A DNA stretch of 64,000 nucleotides. Origin: Onychomys torridus. Taxonomy: Eukaryota > Chordata > Mammalia > Rodentia > Cricetidae. The position numbers and the translations under genes are program-made. The DNA is taken from NCBI RefSeq assembly GCF_903995425.1, contig NW_023414046.1, positions 558,001 to 622,000 on the forward strand, given 5' to 3'. Below the pieces are notes generated by a model that was not told the origin of the DNA, made no database searches, and worked only from the letters and a program-made list of their open reading frames with translations. How positions within the stretch are numbered: the stretch's first letter is position 1; each line of letters begins with the position of its first letter. Below are positions 1-10,324 of the stretch, in pieces.

Positions 1-454
1 GTCTCATTTATTGCAAAGTGAAGCAAGCTTATATACTGCTGGATATGAGGCGAAGGGAGGGAGATGAAAAATTGTTAGAAAAGGGTTCAGGACGAGGCCT
101 CTTTGGTCCAGTGCTCAAGCAACCAATCAATCAATTAGATAAGGGTTAGGGAGAGGTCTCTTTGGTACAACGCTTTGAACAACTGATCAATCAAACATAC
201 TCCAGGAAGTTTAATCTAAAAGTACACTTTGTGGTTTTTCTGGGAATGATTGTTTTTGCAATTCAATGGGTACAGTTATGCCAGATCATCCAAGCAAGAA
301 AAGTCAAGGCACAGCTATCCAATTTTTGGTTCCCAACATTTGTTCAAAGCTTACTCTTAATTTGTAAGATAGGGTGTGGTGATATATTCTTTGTAATTTA
401 GGAAATAAAACTTGCCTAAAGATTAGAAGATAGAGCTAGCCACAGATTTAGCCA
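1..454. other. Unassigned left-edge sequence
   Basis: No gene is recognised. The first bases include TTTATTGCAAAG, which could be the antisense polyadenylation region of an LTR running off the window, but nothing confirms this. The only open frame is 79 codons and matches no family I know. Confidence 0.3.
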
Positions 455-858
455 TAGAGGTCAGGCAGTGGTGGTACACACAGTTAATCCTAGAAGTCAG
501 GAGGCACAGCCAGAGATCCATTTGGATTTCTGTGAGTTCAAGGCCACACTGGGCTGCATCTCCTCAAGCAAGTCTAGAAGAAAAACAGAGCCATGCAGTG
601 GTAACACATACCTTCAGCACTTTGATCACACATCTTTAATCCCAGCACTAGGAAGGTTGAGACAGGGAGTGGTATGGCTGAGCAGAGAAAGGAATGAATA
701 TAAGGCAGGAGGAGAAGGAACTCACTCTCTTTCAGGCTGAGGAGTAGGTGAGGTAAGAAGTGGTGGCTGTGACTTGCTCTGCTTCTCTGATCTTTCAGCT
801 TTTACCCTGGTATCTCGCTCCAGGTTTTCAATTATAAACCTAATTAGGATTCACACAA
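455..858 (+). mobile_element. Class II ERV-like solo LTR with B1-derived sequence
   Basis: Two B1-like segments (TTAATCC..., TTTAATCCCAGCACTAGG) are followed by a TATA-like ATATAAGG near 700 and by the stretch GTGGCTGTGACTTGCTCTGC, which is familiar from rodent LTRs that absorbed B1 sequence. It ends just where homology to the unit tails at 20.4 and 49.5 kb begins. The family name is not certain. Confidence 0.5.
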
Positions 859-980
859 TAATGGAGGATTTCATGAGGCTTCTTCACAATCTTTGCTTTT
901 GGTTGACCCACCGACTCCTCACCCCTTCTCCCTGTACCATTCCCAGTTAAGCATTTGGCATACATCCAATGCCTCGTTCT

Positions 981-1139
981 ATTTTTTTTCTTCATTTTTT
1001 TGAGCAGGCTTTCTCTGTGTAGCTTTGCGCCTTCCCTGGAACTCACTTTGTAGACCAGGCTGGCCTCAAACTCACAGAGATCCACCTGCCTCTGCCTCCT
1101 GAGTGCTGGGATTAAAGGTGTGAGCCACCACTGCCTGAC
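981..1139 (-). mobile_element. B1 SINE
   Basis: Reverse-strand B1: poly-T, then GTTTCTCTGTGTAGC-type sequence (GCTTTCTCTGTGTAGC here), ending in GTGCTGGGATTAAAGG and GAGCCACCACTGCC. Near-identical flanks TGCCTCGTTCT (970-980) and TGCCTCATTCT (1140-1150) are the target-site duplication. Confidence 0.9.
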
Positions 1140-1178
1140 TGCCTCATTCTTTCATGAGTTCTACGATCCTTTCATGGT

Positions 1179-1277
1179 TTTTTGTTTGTTTGTTTGTTTG
1201 TTTTGGAGCTGAGGATCGAACCCAGGGCCTTGTGCTTACTAGGTAAGTGCTCTACCATTGAGCTAAATTCCCAACCC
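1179..1277 (-). mobile_element. ID SINE
   Basis: Reverse-strand ID element with A/B-box core (GAGGATCGAACCCAGGG, then GCTCTACCATTGAGC) preceded by a GTTT-rich tail. It is flanked by CCTTTCATGGT at 1168-1178 and 1278-1288, a perfect 11-bp target-site duplication. Confidence 0.92.
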
Positions 1278-1923
1278 CCTTTCATGGTATTTTTTACTAG
1301 GGTTGCAAAATGATAGTTTCCCATGTAGCTTCTTCACAGACATCTCATTTGAGTTGATCTTTTAGCAGCCCTCTCTCCACTACATATTGGAACCATTTGC
1401 CTCCAGGATTCCCACCCTCTCATTTCATAGCACCTGTATTCTACTATCTATCTTCTCTTCCTCCATGTCCCCACTAATGGTCTATTTCTAGATCCCTGGC
1501 TTCTGCATGTAGTCTTACTTGAACATACAAAACCAAGTTTGTAGCTTAGACACACAGATGTGAGAGAACATGTGATATTTGAGTTTTGGGGCCTAGATAT
1601 CTGAACTCATATTTTCTGTTTTTACATGTACATCTAGATTTCACAGTTTTATTTTTATTTATACCTGAATAATATTCTGGGATATATATATATATATAAT
1701 GTTTTCATTTACCTATGTTTCAGTTAATGAAAATCCAAAGTTAAATCCATTTCCTACATACAGTGAATAAAGCATCAGTGAACTTGATGTATTCATTGGT
1801 AAAATGGCAAATGTTTTAAGTTCATGCCCAGGAGTGGGCAGAGTGTTTCAGTTTCCTCTCACATTAAATCCTTCCATCTTGGATGAATCTTCTTAAAACA
1901 CAAGGTATTAAAAGAGAGGTAAA

Positions 1924-2090
1924 AGGGGCTGGAGAGATGGCTCAGAGGGTAAGAGCACTGACTGTTCTTCCAGAGGTCCTGAGTTCAATTCCTAGCAACC
2001 ACATGGTGGCTCACAACCATCTGTAATGAGATCTGGCACCCTCTTCTGTATACATAATAAATAAATAAACCCTAAAAAAAAAAGAGAGGT
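1924..2090 (+). mobile_element. B2 SINE
   Basis: Forward B2: GGGGCTGGAGAGATGGCTCA head, CCACATGGTGGCTCACAACC body, then a AATAAATAAATAAA tail. Direct repeats AAAGAGAGGTAAA at 1911-1923 and 2091-2103 are the target-site duplication. It is absent at the paralogous place near 50310, so it is younger than the duplication. Confidence 0.92.
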
Positions 2091-2363
2091 AAAGGAATGG
2101 GGAATGGGATGCTCTGAGGCAGGGTCCTCCTGCTTGCTGATGCTGCAGACATTTAATACAGTTTCTCATGTTATGGTGTGCCCCATCCATATAATTATTT
2201 TGTTGTTATATCATAGCAATAATCTTGCTGCTGTTATAAATTATAATGTAAATATCTCATATGCAGGATACCTGATATGAGACCCCAAAGGGATCATGAA
2301 ACAAGATTTGAAAGACACTGCTCTAAGTGGAGTTGATACATTCAGTCCTAGAGAGAAGCTCTT

Positions 2364-2523
2364 TTTTTTTTTTTTGGTTTTTCGAGACAGGGTTTCTCTG
2401 TGTAGCTTTGTGCCTTTCCTGGATCTCACTATGTAGCCCAGGCTGGCATTGAACTCACAGAGATCCACCTGGCTCTGTCTCCTGAGTGCTGAGATTAAAG
2501 ACATGTGCCACTACCGCCCAGCC
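2364..2523 (-). mobile_element. B1 SINE
   Basis: Reverse B1 with poly-T, CGAGACAGGGTTTCTCTGTG and a GTGCTGAGATTAAAGA end. It is bounded by GAGAGAAGCTCTT duplicates (2351-2363 and 2524-2536). Confidence 0.92.
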
Positions 2524-2623
2524 GAGAGAAGCTCTTAGAGCCCATTGTACTTGTTGTTGCTTTGCTCACATTATCTGGGCATGTTGTCGAGATTTTAGAG
2601 ATGTCATTTCTGTCATTACTAGG

Positions 2624-3010
2624 AATGATGGCTACTCTTACTTGTCATATTGACTATATCTGGAATGAACTACAATTCAGAAATGGAGGGCAAGTCTGTG
2701 AGAGATTATTTTTGCTTAGTTTAAAGGGAGTGAGTCTACTTGTAGTCTAGACCTTTGAGGCTGAAAAACACACAACTTTCAAAAAGATCTTGAGGCTGGA
2801 AGTCACACATTTAATCTAGGACATATCTTCTCCTGGAAGCCTATATAAGGACATGGAGGAATGAAGCTTTTGATCTTTGCCTGCTTATGGGCTCATTTCC
2901 TTGCTAGTACATCCATTCCTTCACTGACGATGAAGCCTACTTTTTTGGGACTCTAGTATATACTGTGGACAGAGTAATAACTGGATGTTTGGATATTGAA
3001 AACTCAAATA
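2624..3010 (+). mobile_element. ERVL-class LTR, 3' truncated
   Basis: It begins ATGATGGCTACTCTTACTTG and contains AACTACAATTCAGAAATGG and CTATATAAGG, matching the complete LTR at 53025-53601, which is followed by an ERVL primer site and gag. It occupies the same site at the end of unit 0 as that LTR does at the end of unit 2, so the insertion predates the duplication. The right third is missing or very diverged. Confidence 0.7.
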
Positions 3011-3019
3011 AAACTCTAA

Positions 3020-3375
3020 AAGATATGCTTAATAAACAAAAATGAGTAATCAAGACCCCCAAGATATAGATTGCATAATGCTTTATTAACTTTGAATTTT
3101 CTAAATGCTAATGAGAAAGAATGACAGCTGCTGAGAGACATTGGATAGTAGAAAAAGTAGTGAATTAAATCAGCCTGTGCACTTTAAAGATGTGATTATC
3201 TCAGAACAGAAACCGGGATATGTGGTACAGTGGGGAAGGGGTTTAGCTTTTGTTTCCACAGAAGAAGAAAAGCTATGGATACCATCAGAATTGATGTATT
3301 AAGTTCTTTAATTGCTTTGGGAAGGAGTTTTCTCCATGGTGACAGGAAATGATTGAACTGAATTTCAAATGAGGG
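3020..3375 (+). pseudogene. Class II ERV pol relic: integrase C-terminal end
   Basis: The forward translation around 3208-3300 reads GYVVQWGRGLAFVST and then KLWIPSEL. This is the form of the integrase C-terminal segment of IAP/betaretrovirus-like elements. No start, catalytic core or longer frame remains. It meets an antisense gag relic at about 3375, so the two cannot be one intact provirus. Confidence 0.6.
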
Positions 3376-5241
3376 CCCCTCTCAGGCCACTCAAGACATT
3401 TACCAATTTTTGAAGGTTTACCTTGACTGTCCTTTGTTGATCTACATTGATTATTTCAATGCCTGTCCTTGCCATACCTTCTGTATAACTTAGATAGGAG
3501 GATCATTCTGTTTGGATTATGGTTTGAAAAAACACTGTTTCTAGGAACACCATGTTTACAGTCTTTTATTAGGTGACCATGTTTACTGCATTGAAACACT
3601 TGATATTTTGATTTTTCTTCATACCTCTTGAAATGACCTCTCCTATCTAAGCATCATCATGGTTATGAGATTCAATATTGATTGTATCTCAGATCCATTC
3701 CTCCAAAGATGCTGATCTTGCTTTAACAGCCTAATTATCCTTTTGCATTGTGCATTACCACTTTCAAAAGCCATAGAGTCAATTAATATTTGTGAAGCTT
3801 CTGAATTTGGTATTATTCTATTTGCTGCTGAAGTCAGTCTTTATAAGTTATCAGAGAAGTATCTTTTCAACCATGTATATTTTTAGTAAATGGCTCAATT
3901 TTCTTTCCTACTTCTTCAATTCTGTCCTAAGCATTCAAAGCTGCAGCAGGACATAGAGCCAAAGTGTGGTCATCATATATATTGTCCATCATACATCAGC
4001 ATAATCTCCCTCTCCAAGAAGTTGGGAGATTTCCACACCTCCAGCCCTACTTCATTGTTCAATAGTCTTGACCTCATTTGTACACCAGGTCCTCCACTGT
4101 AAGTGAGGACCAGGCTCACTGTTGCAACCAAGGCTCTCCTGTCTTGAGGGATAATGCTATTACAAGTTAACCTGAATTTAATATCTGCTTCAAAAAAAGG
4201 TGAATGCATGTCATATGAGACTATTGTTTCCTTGAATCTACTTAAATCTAACATTTCCACAGGAGTCTATTCAACTCTTACAGAGCCTTGGAGATACCTG
4301 TCATTTGGCAATTCCTGTAAGGTTACTGGGTAAATTACAGGTGGTTGTTTGAAAACCTTAGCTGTTCCTCTCTTACCTTGTAATGCAATGATGATATTGG
4401 TTCTCCTTTAAATTTCTGTGTCTGGGCTGAATATCTCTATGAACTCTATTAATAACTTTTTTTTCTAAAAATTATATCTTAGCGCTCATATTAACCAACA
4501 TTTTCAGTGATAAAACTGATAATGCTTATATTTGACATTACATAAACCCTATCTAAATTACTTATCCTCTCATTTAATTGCTCTGCTTTTAAACTGGCCA
4601 GCACATTATTATACAGAGAACTAACTCTCTCCATTGTAATAGTATTTTTCTTTCTTTCTTTCTTTTTTTTTTTTTTTTTTTTTTTTTTCCTGAGACAGGG
4701 TTTCTCTGTGTACTTTTGTGCCTTTCCTGGATCTCACTCTATGGACCAGATTTTTTTTTTTTAATGTGGAAAAACTCTCTATTTTAACTAATTGCTCTCT
4801 TAAAGACTTCCCAATTGTCTCACCAAATCTGCTGACGATGGTGATTCAGATGAAGGTGAAATATGAAGCTGACTGCTTCTGCATATAAAGGTAGAAACCT
4901 GAGAGGGTTTCAAGGCAGCTACATAGTTAGGTAGCACCAGAGAAGGGAGTCCAGGGAAAGCTCACAACCCATCAGGAGAGAAGAAGCCAAAGAGACAACC
5001 ACCTTCATGGGGTAACATGCAAAAGAGGCTAACTCCTGTGCATGTGGAGCTCAAATGCCTGTGGAGTTTGCTGCAGAAAGACTCTAACAGAAAAATCCCC
5101 AACTTTCTCAGAGGCTTTGGGGAAAAAAGAGAGAAGAAACAACCAGCAAGGCAGCAACTCCTGCAGGAGCCCCTTGTGGAGCTCCAGTGTATTTCAGTGG
5201 CTGCAGCTCCAGAGCCAAGCAGCTTATTTGGAAATTCCTGA
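3376..5241 (-). pseudogene. Class II ERV gag relic (antisense)
   Basis: Read on the reverse strand, 3550-3620 encodes a nucleocapsid zinc knuckle of CX2CX4HX4C form (CFQCSKHGHLIKDC). Further 5', a 95-codon open stretch (4260-3973) carries a capsid-like segment with IIPQDRRALV, resembling IAP-type gag. Stops and frameshifts break the rest, and a partial B1 interrupts it at 4645-4750. The upstream end abuts a lysine-type primer site and an LTR, giving the order LTR, PBS, gag on the reverse strand. Protease, polymerase and envelope are absent. This is a dead endogenous retrovirus fragment; the matrix part (about 4780-5240) is assigned from position only. Confidence 0.65.
4645..4750 (-). mobile_element. 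Truncated B1 SINE
   Basis: A long poly-T (with TTTC repeats) is followed by CTGAGACAGGGTTTCTCTG and CTGGATCTCACTCTATGGACC, then a second poly-T. Only half of a B1 is present, inside the antisense gag relic. Confidence 0.8.
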
Positions 5242-5258
5242 CCCAAAGTTGGATGCCA
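5242..5258 (-). other. ERV primer-binding site, tRNA-Lys type
   Basis: The reverse strand reads TGGCATCCAACTTTGGG, two bases inside the LTR end. It differs by a few bases from the tRNA-Lys(1,2) site TGGCGCCCAACGTGGGG used by many class II ERVs. It fixes the orientation of the provirus. Confidence 0.7.
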
Positions 5259-5260
5259 GA

Positions 5261-5648
5261 TGTTGCACAAATTCTAATTGGTCTTAATAATAAAAACCCG
5301 GAGTCACATATTGGAGTAAGTGCTCAAAAATAAGAGAAGTAAAGGATCCAGCCACTAAAGAGATATCTTACCTATTGAATCCTCAGTCTGAAGGGGCAAG
5401 ATCCTGTCTCTACCCAATTATATTCCTGTGTCCACCTCCCAAGTGCTGGGATTAAAGGCATGTGCCTCCCAAGTACTAGGACCAAAGGCATGAGATCTCA
5501 AGTGCTAGGATCAAAGGCATGAGATCCCAAGTGCTAGGTTGGAAGGTATGTGCCACCACTGCCTGGCCTCTATGGTTAATTAGTGGCTAGCTCCACCCTC
5601 TGACCTGAAGGCAAACTTTATTTATTAGAGCATGAACAAAATATCACA
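5261..5648 (-). mobile_element. Class II ERV 5' LTR (antisense)
   Basis: On the reverse strand it runs from TGTGATATTTTG to TTGTGCAACA. It contains CTAATAAATAAAG near its start and AATAATAAAAACCC-type sequence (5286-5299, forward) at the other end. The middle carries four B1-tail-like repeats. It directly precedes the lysine primer site and gag relic. The far side abuts L1 ORF1 sequence at 5649. Confidence 0.75.
5437..5560. repeat. Four tandem B1-tail-like units inside the LTR
   Basis: Four roughly 30-bp units, each built on CCCAAGTGCTGGGATTAAAG or a variant (AAGTACTAGGACCAAAG, AAGTGCTAGGATCAAAG, AAGTGCTAGGTTGGAAG), lie head to tail. They resemble the right end of a B1 amplified within the LTR. 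Confidence 0.75.
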
Positions 5649-5823
5649 TCTTAGTGTCTGCAAAATATCTGTCCAGGACCTTCTGACTTTCAGTCTCCAT
5701 TGAAAAGTCAGGTGTAATTCTGATGGGTCTGTCTTCATATGTTACTTGGCCTTTTTCCTTTGCAGCTCTTAATAGTATTTCTTTATTCTGTACATTTAGT
5801 GTTTTGATTATTATGTGTTGAGG

Positions 5824-5856
<33 letters not shown>

Positions 5857-6101
5857 GGTCCAGTCTATTTGGTGTTCTGTAAGGTTGTTGTACTTTCATA
5901 GGCAGGTCCTTCTTACGGTTGAGAAAGTTGTCTTCAATGATTTTTGTTGAATGTATTTTCTGTGCTTTTGACCTGGAATTCTTCTCCTTTTTCTATCCTT
6001 ATTATTCTTAGGTTTTGTCATCTCATGGTGTCCCAGATTTCTTGGATGTTTTGTGTTGAGAATTTCTTGGATTTAACATTTTTCTTTGAGTGATAAATTC
6101 C
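5649..6101 (-). mobile_element. L1 fragment, ORF1 C-terminal part (antisense)
   Basis: It aligns with the ORF1 region of the L1 at 30030-30450: CAGGACCTTCTGACTTTC, GATTATTATGTG, and CATGGTGTCCCAGATTTCTT. A long poly-T interrupts it at 5830-5856. The frame is broken. Confidence 0.8.
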
Positions 6102-6497
6102 TGTGGGATATCTTTCTGTATGCTGTGAATATGTATGGCTCCCATTAGCTAATAAGTAAAGCTGTTCTGGTGTATGGCAAGAAAGTTTACATCCAGGCAA
6201 GAAAATCCAAGCAGAGATACAGAAAGAAGAAGGGAGGAGTTGAGAGAGATACTAGTGGCCACCAAAGGAGCAACAATATGCCAGCAGACCAGGAGCACCA
6301 TGGCCATGTGGAAACATGTAAGTTAATAGGAGTTGGTTAATTTAAGATCAAAACGCTAGCTAGCAAAAAGCTGAAGCTGTTGGCAATACAGTTTGCAATT
6401 AATTTAAGTCTCTGTGTGGCTATTCTATAAGCAGTTGTGGGAAGGCTGGTAGGAGAGATTTATTTGGACTTCCGGACCATGCAGGACCATAGCAACA
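6102..6497 (+). mobile_element. ERV LTR inserted in L1
   Basis: It begins TGTGGGATATC and ends AGCAACA, with CATGGCCATGTGGAAACATG and AAGTCTCTGTGTGGC in the layout shared by a common rodent class II LTR (compare 6934-7317). L1-derived sequence continues briefly on the right. I could not find clean flanking repeats. Confidence 0.65.
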
Positions 6498-6933
6498 TCC
6501 ATCTACAATGAATCTACTATGTTTAGCTGTTATTATGACCCATTTAATGTTTTCAATTGCAAATTAATCTTGACATAAGGAATATGATGGTGTGTCAAGT
6601 TGAGAAGGGGTGGACGTGTGATGGCTACTCTTGATTGTCTAACTTACTGTATCTGGAATGAACTACAATCCAGAAAAGGAGGCCACAGCTGTGAGAGAAT
6701 ATTTTTGCTTGGTTTGAAGTGTGTGAATACGTTATTAGTCCAGACCTTAGAGGTAGGAAGATAAATGCCTTTAATCCATATTTTGAGGTGGGAGGACACA
6801 CGCCTTTGAAAAGCATCATGAGGCTGGAAGATATGACCTTAATCTGGGCCACACCTTCTGCTGGAAATCTGTATAATAACATGGATGAAAGAAACTTTTG
6901 CTCCTTGTGTGCTTGCCCTAACCTTGTCAGCAC

Positions 6934-7317
6934 TGCTGTGGGATGTTCCGTATGTGAAATGTGTTGCTCTGATTGGTTAAAATAAATAAAGTGCTGATTG
7001 GCCAGTAGCCAGGCAGGAAGGATAGGGTAGGTGGGACAAGGAGGAGGAGAATTCGGGGAAGTGAAGGCTGGGGCAGAGAGACACTGCCAGCCGCCGCCAT
7101 GACAAGAAAGATGTAAGGTACTGGTAAGCCAAGAGCCATGTGGCAATGTATAGATTAATAGACATGGGCTAAATATAAGAGTAAGAACTAGACAATGGTA
7201 GGCCTGAGCTAATGGCCAAGCAGTTTAAATAATATAAATGTTTGTATGTCTATTTTATAAGTGGGTTGTTGGACTAACAGGGCTTGGCGGGGTCTGGAGA
7301 GAAGGTCTCCAACTACA
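6934..7317 (+). mobile_element. Solo class II LTR with 6-bp target duplication
   Basis: A 384-bp TG...CA element (TGCTGTGGGATG to CCAACTACA) with AATAAATAAAG near the start and CCATGTGGCAATGTATAG in the middle. The direct repeat CAGCAC at 6928-6933 and 7318-7323 is the 6-bp duplication expected for class II ERVs. Further members of the family are at 40770-41107 and 50918-51286. Confidence 0.85.
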
Positions 7318-7499
7318 CAGCACATTCATTACTTCACTGGCATTGGAGCCTACATTTTTGGGATTCCAGCATTATTGGAGACCAACTGAGGCATCCAGCC
7401 TTGAGGACTGATTACTAGGTTCTTGGACTTCTGTTCACAGCTAACTGTTGTTATTGGATTAGCTGGGCAGCAGGCTGTAAGTCATTCATATAAATCTCC

Positions 7500-7581
7500 T
7501 TTATACATACATATAGAAACACACAACACACATATGTACATATATATATATGTATGTATATATACATACATATATATATAT

Positions 7582-7612
<31 letters not shown>

Positions 7613-7640
7613 GAGAGAGAGACAGAGAGATTAATTCTAT
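7500..7640. repeat. TA/CATA and GA microsatellite
   Basis: Alternating ATACAT/ATATAT runs pass into (GA)n with CAGAGA interruptions, within the 3' end of the ERVL LTR. Confidence 0.9.
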
Positions 7641-7684
7641 TAGTTCTGTTATTCTAGAAAACTGTGACTAATACGAACAGAGAC

Positions 7685-8380
7685 ACAATCTCATGGCAAA
7701 CTCCCTGGTACTCTGGCTCTTACGATCTTTATACCCCCTTCTTGAAAAGTTTTCCTTGAGCCCTATATTCAGGAGTGTTTTATATATCTATCCATTGGGC
7801 CTGGCATCCACAACTCTGCATTTTGATTAGTTGGGGTTTATTTGTAATAGTCTCTGTCTGTCGCAAAGACAGTTTTCATTGATAACAGGTGAAGACTACA
7901 ACTATCTGCAGGTATAAGGAACGTGTTTACATTTTTGTTAGGGTTGCAGATTTAGTAAAGTGGTGGTTGTTGGTTCTCCTCCAAGGTTCATGACTTCACC
8001 AGCACTGAGCAGTCATCCAGGTTTCCAGTACCAGTCTTGGTTTCTCTTTTGTTAAGAATTTCTTAAGTCCAGTTAGAGAACTATTGGTTACCACCAAGGT
8101 ATGCTTGCCACTACTGCACTCAGGGTTATTGTACCATGATGATCATTGATGAGGTTTATAGGCATCATAGCTGGATAAGACTGGTCATTGGCATCCACCT
8201 TTGGGAGCTTGCATGGTGCTTCTGGTACCATGAAAACTATTCTTCAGGGAAGAGTGTTCCTTGTTTTGAGACAGCGACTCAGTGCAAATTTTCAGTTGTC
8301 CTAGACTCACTATGTAGATCATGCTGGCCTTGAACTGAGTTTCAAGGCTGCATAATGTTGCAAACTATACATAACTTTTT
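7685..8380. mobile_element. Old L1 3'-end-like sequence
   Basis: It shows the style of old rodent L1 3' regions: GGGCCTGGCATCCACAACTC, GTTCTCCTCCAAGGTTCATG, GGTTACCACCAAGGTATGC and CTTCTGGTACCATGAAAAC. The last three recur at 12570-12840 and 39110-39390. No coding content. Confidence 0.5.
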
Positions 8381-8802
8381 CTTATCATGCCATGACAGTT
8401 ACTAAAGGTAACTGCACAGCCTACTTGATAGGCATGAGTAAATGAGTGCATCTTATTTCTACTGATATTAAAGACCTCTATTCCACTGAATTGAAAACTC
8501 TAATTGAAACATATGATTTTCCAGATGCACTTAACATATTACATTTAAACATCCTGAAATAAATATGTAAACACAGTAGCAATGAGACTGGAGCAGTAAT
8601 ATAATGCCCACTATGTAACCTCATGACCTGATTGACAGGATTCTTTCAGAGCTTTAAAGAAGGACAACATCACTACATAAAGACTTTAACAAAAAAGGGA
8701 GATTTCCTGACTCTTAGTATTACCTGATATTAAACCAGATACTGATACAATCAAAGAGAAATTACAGACTGACTTGCTCATTAAAAAATTTCTATTCCAG
8801 CC
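8381..8802. other. No recognisable feature
   Basis: AT-rich sequence with no open frame of note, no SINE and no clear LTR. It is absent between the corresponding points of unit 2, so it is an insertion in unit 1 or a loss in unit 2. Confidence 0.4.
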
Positions 8803-8809
8803 TCTCTCT

Positions 8810-8882
<73 letters not shown>

Positions 8883-8935
8883 ATATACACACCAATACAT
8901 ATATGATGCAGATGTGTGAGTGTGTGTGTGTGTTT
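8803..8935. repeat. (TC)n / (AC)n microsatellite
   Basis: A C-run, then (TC)n, a long perfect (AC)n (about 8840-8880), and a short (TG)n near 8918-8932. Confidence 0.95.
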
Positions 8936-9957
8936 CAAATACTGTCACTTCTCACTTCCTACCTATCTACTATCCTGTTCCACAATTCAAACAAATCTCT
9001 TTTGTGTTCCTCTTCATTCATTTTGCTTGGGGTTCACCTAGATTGACCAGGGCCACATGTGAGACTGTGGGTTCGGAGCTGTGTTGGAGCTCAGCAGAGG
9101 ACTACAGCTAAAGACAGTGATTCTTCTACAATCCATCCATAGTCAACATTTGAGAGGTAAAGGTGGCCCTGTGAGCCTTTCCTTTTCCTAGACTCATTGT
9201 GGTCTAGTGTGAGGTCCACGCAGGTCAGTACAGTTGCTGTTGGTTACTGTTTACAACAGCTGTGTGGAGTCTAGAGAATGGCATTTCTTAGTCCTTCCTC
9301 TTCTTTCCCTTCTTATTCTCTTTCCTCCTCTTCCTCAGTGTTCCCAGAGCCATAGAAGGGATGCTGTAACTGACCTTTTTAGGGCTGGAACCACATATCT
9401 GACTCATTTTCTGCATCTGGGACAGCAAGGGTCTCTGCATTCACCACCGCATTAAAATTTTTCCCTATATTTTATATAAATGTACCTTTAGTTCTTTAAA
9501 AAGAACTTGTTTGAGTTAGTAAAATAACAAGACCATCGTCTAGTGGTGAGAGCAAGTACAGCTAGGCATGAACTCAGCCTACTTACTGCTGGAGACGCCT
9601 ATTTCATTTCGTAATCCAAGTTTTTGAAATGTCTCTCCCCAAGGCACAATTGCAGTATTTGGTTTTTTGCATGTCATGGTTCTGTTAGCGATGGGACGGT
9701 GGAACCTGAATTTAGCCTGATATAGTTTGGTGTAAGTATGTAGACAATGAGTCTGGTAATCAAGTCGAGGTTAGGCTGCCTGTGTTTTATCTCAAGGGTT
9801 CAGATTCACTGTGGGGGTCAGATACCGAGGTGCAGCGTCCTCCTAGATCCAGTTCTGGTCTGGGCTGGCAGCGAGCATGTGGGGAGGCTGTGCAGAGCGG
9901 GTCCAGGGCAGCCTGACAGCTGGAGCTGTGTGGAAGGCAGCCTGAGACCCAGTGGGA
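8936..9957. repeat. Unit 1 upstream block, paralogous to 34976-36035
   Basis: It aligns with unit 2 for about 1 kb, for example AGCCTTTCC.TTTCCTAGACT, GGTCAGTACAGTTGCTGTTG and CATGTGGGGAGGCTGTGCAG. Small frames in it are not conserved as proteins between the copies, so I treat it as the distal upstream region of the zinc-finger gene. Confidence 0.8.
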
Positions 9958-10324
9958 GGAATAATTCAGTGGAGCTGAGACATGCACCCGGAAACAGCGG
10001 ATGGGAGGATGTGGCACTTGGTTGGGTGTAGGGGAAGTGTGGAGCGTGGGCGGGTGTATAGTGGTGACATAAACGGAAGCTGGGACACAAAGTGAAGGCA
10101 GGGAACTCTGATAGTAACCTGAGGTCAGCAGTGCAGAGTGCCCCATTCCCTGTAGTTGCCCGGTGGGGAACCGCGTGGTGCAGACCTGGGTGCGGAGGAC
10201 ACGGCGGGGTGTCGCGGGGAGACGAAACCTCCCGGAGCCGCAGTCTCCGCGCGGGCGGCCTGGGAAAGTCACAGTCACAGCGCAGTGGCGGGAACCGCAG
10301 CCCGGCGGCCCTGGAACCTCCCAG
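9958..10324 (+). promoter_or_regulatory. Gene 1 CpG-rich promoter and first exon
   Basis: CpG density rises sharply from about 10155. The probable non-coding exon ends CCTGGAACCTCCCAG at 10324, before a GTCAGA donor, a usual layout for a KRAB zinc-finger 5' exon. From 10229 on it is identical by eye to unit 2 (36322 on), but 9958-10228 shows no alignment with 36036-36321. The transcription start is not determinable; no convincing TATA box is seen. Confidence 0.6.

Larger units (their letters stand above)
859..2623. repeat. Segmental duplication unit 0, tail block
   Basis: This block aligns with 20420-21320 and with 49530-50640 plus 52950-53024. Shared landmarks are the GATTTCATGAGGCTTCTTCAC start, the stretch after TTGCAAAATGATAG (about 1308, 20592 and 49673), and GCAGGATACCTGATATGAG (2263; also near 50475). 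B1, ID and B2 insertions here are absent from the paralogs. No coding exon of the unit is present, so only the 3' end of an older copy lies in the window. Confidence 0.75.
6617..7675 (+). mobile_element. ERVL-class LTR, split by a younger LTR
   Basis: The LTR starts TGTGATGGCTACTCTTGATT and ends near CTGTGACTAATACG, as in the copy at 53025-53601. A separate LTR sits inside at 6934-7317. The 3' part holds TA and GA microsatellite expansion. The flanking stretch GTGTCAAGTTGAGAAGGGG is also beside the LTR at 34159, so both are copies of one pre-duplication insertion. Confidence 0.75.

Noticed and set aside
5437..5560. CRISPR-like short repeats
   Set aside because: The units are directly adjacent B1-like variants without spacers, in a mammalian LTR.
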